A DNA stretch of 5,839 nt from Alphaproteobacteria bacterium (GTDB taxonomy: Bacteria > Pseudomonadota > Alphaproteobacteria > Micavibrionales > UBA2020), in NCBI GenBank assembly GCA_029266795.1, contig JAQSWE010000176.1, positions 1 to 5,839 on the forward strand, read 5' to 3'. How positions within the stretch are numbered: the first letter of the stretch is position 1; each line of letters opens with the position of its first letter. The notes under the pieces are model-generated. The model had not been told where the DNA came from. It saw only the letters and a program-made list of their open reading frames with translations, and searched no databases. Position numbers and translations under genes: made by a program. Of this stretch, positions 5,061-5,839 are shown in pieces.

Positions 5061-5839
5061 ATGAAAAATAAATTCATCAAAATGCATGGGCTGGGCAACG
5101 ACTTCGCGATCTTCGATGGAAGATCGGCTGCACTGTCTATCCCACTGGAAACTATCATTAAAATGGGCGACCGCCGCACGGGAATCGGCTTTGACCAGAT
5201 GGTCATCATCGACCCGCCGCGCAGCCCCGGCACGGATGCTTACCTGCGCATCTACAACAATGACGGCACCGAAGTCGGCGCCTGCGGCAATGCCACAAGA
5301 TGCATCGGCAAGCTGCTGATCGACGAGCTGAAAAAGTCCTCCATTACCCTCGAGACCACCGCCGCGCGCCTGACCGCGCAGATGCAGGGCGACGATGTGA
5401 CGGTCGATATGGGCAATGTTAATCTGGAGTGGCAGCAGATACCTCTAAAGCGTGAGGAAGACACGCTTTCTGTGCCGGTAGAGGAGGGGCTGCTCGATCG
5501 CGCCGTCGCCGTGAATGTCGGTAACCCGCACGCGGTGTTTTTCCTGCAGAAAAACGTCGATGACTTCCCGCTGGAGAAAATGGGCCCGCGGGTTGAGGAG
5601 GACCCGATCTTTCCGGAGAAGACAAATGTCGAGGTCGCCAACGTCCTCAGCCGCACTAAAATCCGGATGCGCGTCTGGGAACGCGGGGCAGGCATCACCC
5701 GCGCCTGCGGCACCGGCGCCTGCGCGGTTGCTGTGGCCGGCGTCCGCAAAGGCCTGACCGACCGCAAGGTAACGGTTGTGCTCGACGGCGGTAATCTGGA
5801 TATTGAATGGCGCGAGAGCGACAACCATGTTCTGATGAC
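5061..5839 (+). CDS. dapF: Diaminopimelate epimerase (C-terminus cut by right edge)
   Basis: DapF converts LL-diaminopimelate to meso-diaminopimelate in the cytoplasm, a cofactor-independent racemisation in lysine and peptidoglycan synthesis. The frame is open for 259 codons plus two bases. It ends in HVLMT, a motif close to the end of this family, so only about 15-30 residues should be missing. Visible motifs: N-terminal KMHGLGNDF (7-15), RRTGIGFDQ (38-46), first catalytic cysteine C75 in NNDGTEVGACGNATRC, substrate-loop GNPHAV (154-159), ERGAG (207-211), and second catalytic cysteine C216 in RACGTGACA. The two-lobed pseudo-symmetric fold is implied by the two cysteine motifs. The start is ambiguous: ATG 5061 gives the family-like MKNKFIKMHGLGNDF, while ATG 5043 in the same frame adds MEYITA. 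A stop at 5031 excludes anything longer, and neither start has a good Shine-Dalgarno sequence. I chose 5061 on family N-terminal length. In many alphaproteobacteria an mtaB-type methylthiotransferase gene and ftsY follow dapF; that part lies outside the window. Confidence 0.96.
   Translation, partial: MKNKFIKMHGLGNDFAIFDGRSAALSIPLETIIKMGDRRTGIGFDQMVIIDPPRSPGTDAYLRIYNNDGTEVGACGNATRCIGKLLIDELKKSSITLETTAARLTAQMQGDDVTVDMGNVNLEWQQIPLKREEDTLSVPVEEGLLDRAVAVNVGNPHAVFFLQKNVDDFPLEKMGPRVEEDPIFPEKTNVEVANVLSRTKIRMRVWERGAGITRACGTGACAVAVAGVRKGLTDRKVTVVLDGGNLDIEWRESDNHVLM

Noticed and set aside
5252..5824. 190-codon minus-strand open frame opposite dapF
   Set aside because: The plus strand carries every DapF motif in order. 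The antisense product is Ser/Thr/Arg-rich with no family resemblance.
1..5839. Mobile element, CRISPR array, toxin-antitoxin or defence module, tRNA or rRNA
   Set aside because: No transposase or integrase motifs, no regularly spaced direct repeats, no tRNA-like cloverleaf and no rRNA-like stretch were seen. Four core or near-core genes and one short gap account for the window.

Overview
The window looks like ordinary chromosomal DNA of an alphaproteobacterium. The SMC C-terminal ATPase block (LSGGEQ, PAPICVLDEVDAPLD, ITHHRMTMARMDRLYG) and both DapF cysteine motifs (GACGNATRC, RACGTGACA) have the wording I associate with that class. The genes are fairly GC-rich and the one intergenic gap is AT-rich. 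I cannot name a genus from the sequence.

Layout from left to right: (1) 1-375, minus strand, the N-terminal part of an exported FecR-domain protein that runs off the left edge. (2) 407-3868, minus, a complete smc gene for the chromosome-condensation ATPase. (3) 3874-4869, minus, a membrane-anchored DsbA/thioredoxin-fold protein with a CPHC active site and a long Ala/Pro/Thr/Glu-rich linker. (4) 4870-5060, an AT-rich divergent intergenic region with a good minus-strand promoter, two inverted repeats, a weak plus-strand promoter candidate and a very short possible leader frame. (5) 5061 to the right edge, plus, dapF (diaminopimelate epimerase), missing only its last residues.

The three minus-strand genes are packed tightly (5 nt and 31 nt gaps) and are probably one transcript from the promoter at 4922-4951, in the order Dsb-like protein, SMC, FecR-domain protein. 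A Dsb-like gene directly before smc is, as I recall, a common alphaproteobacterial arrangement. It seems to reflect shared transcription rather than shared function, because SMC acts on cytoplasmic DNA while the other two products are envelope proteins. DapF makes meso-diaminopimelate for peptidoglycan and lysine and is transcribed away from this cluster.

I found no mobile element, CRISPR array, tRNA, rRNA or convincing new system. The points most worth a second look are the regulatory architecture of the 191-bp divergent region (two dyads, and a dapF start with no Shine-Dalgarno sequence that could be leaderless), the smc-FecR adjacency, and the unusually long linker of the Dsb-like protein.
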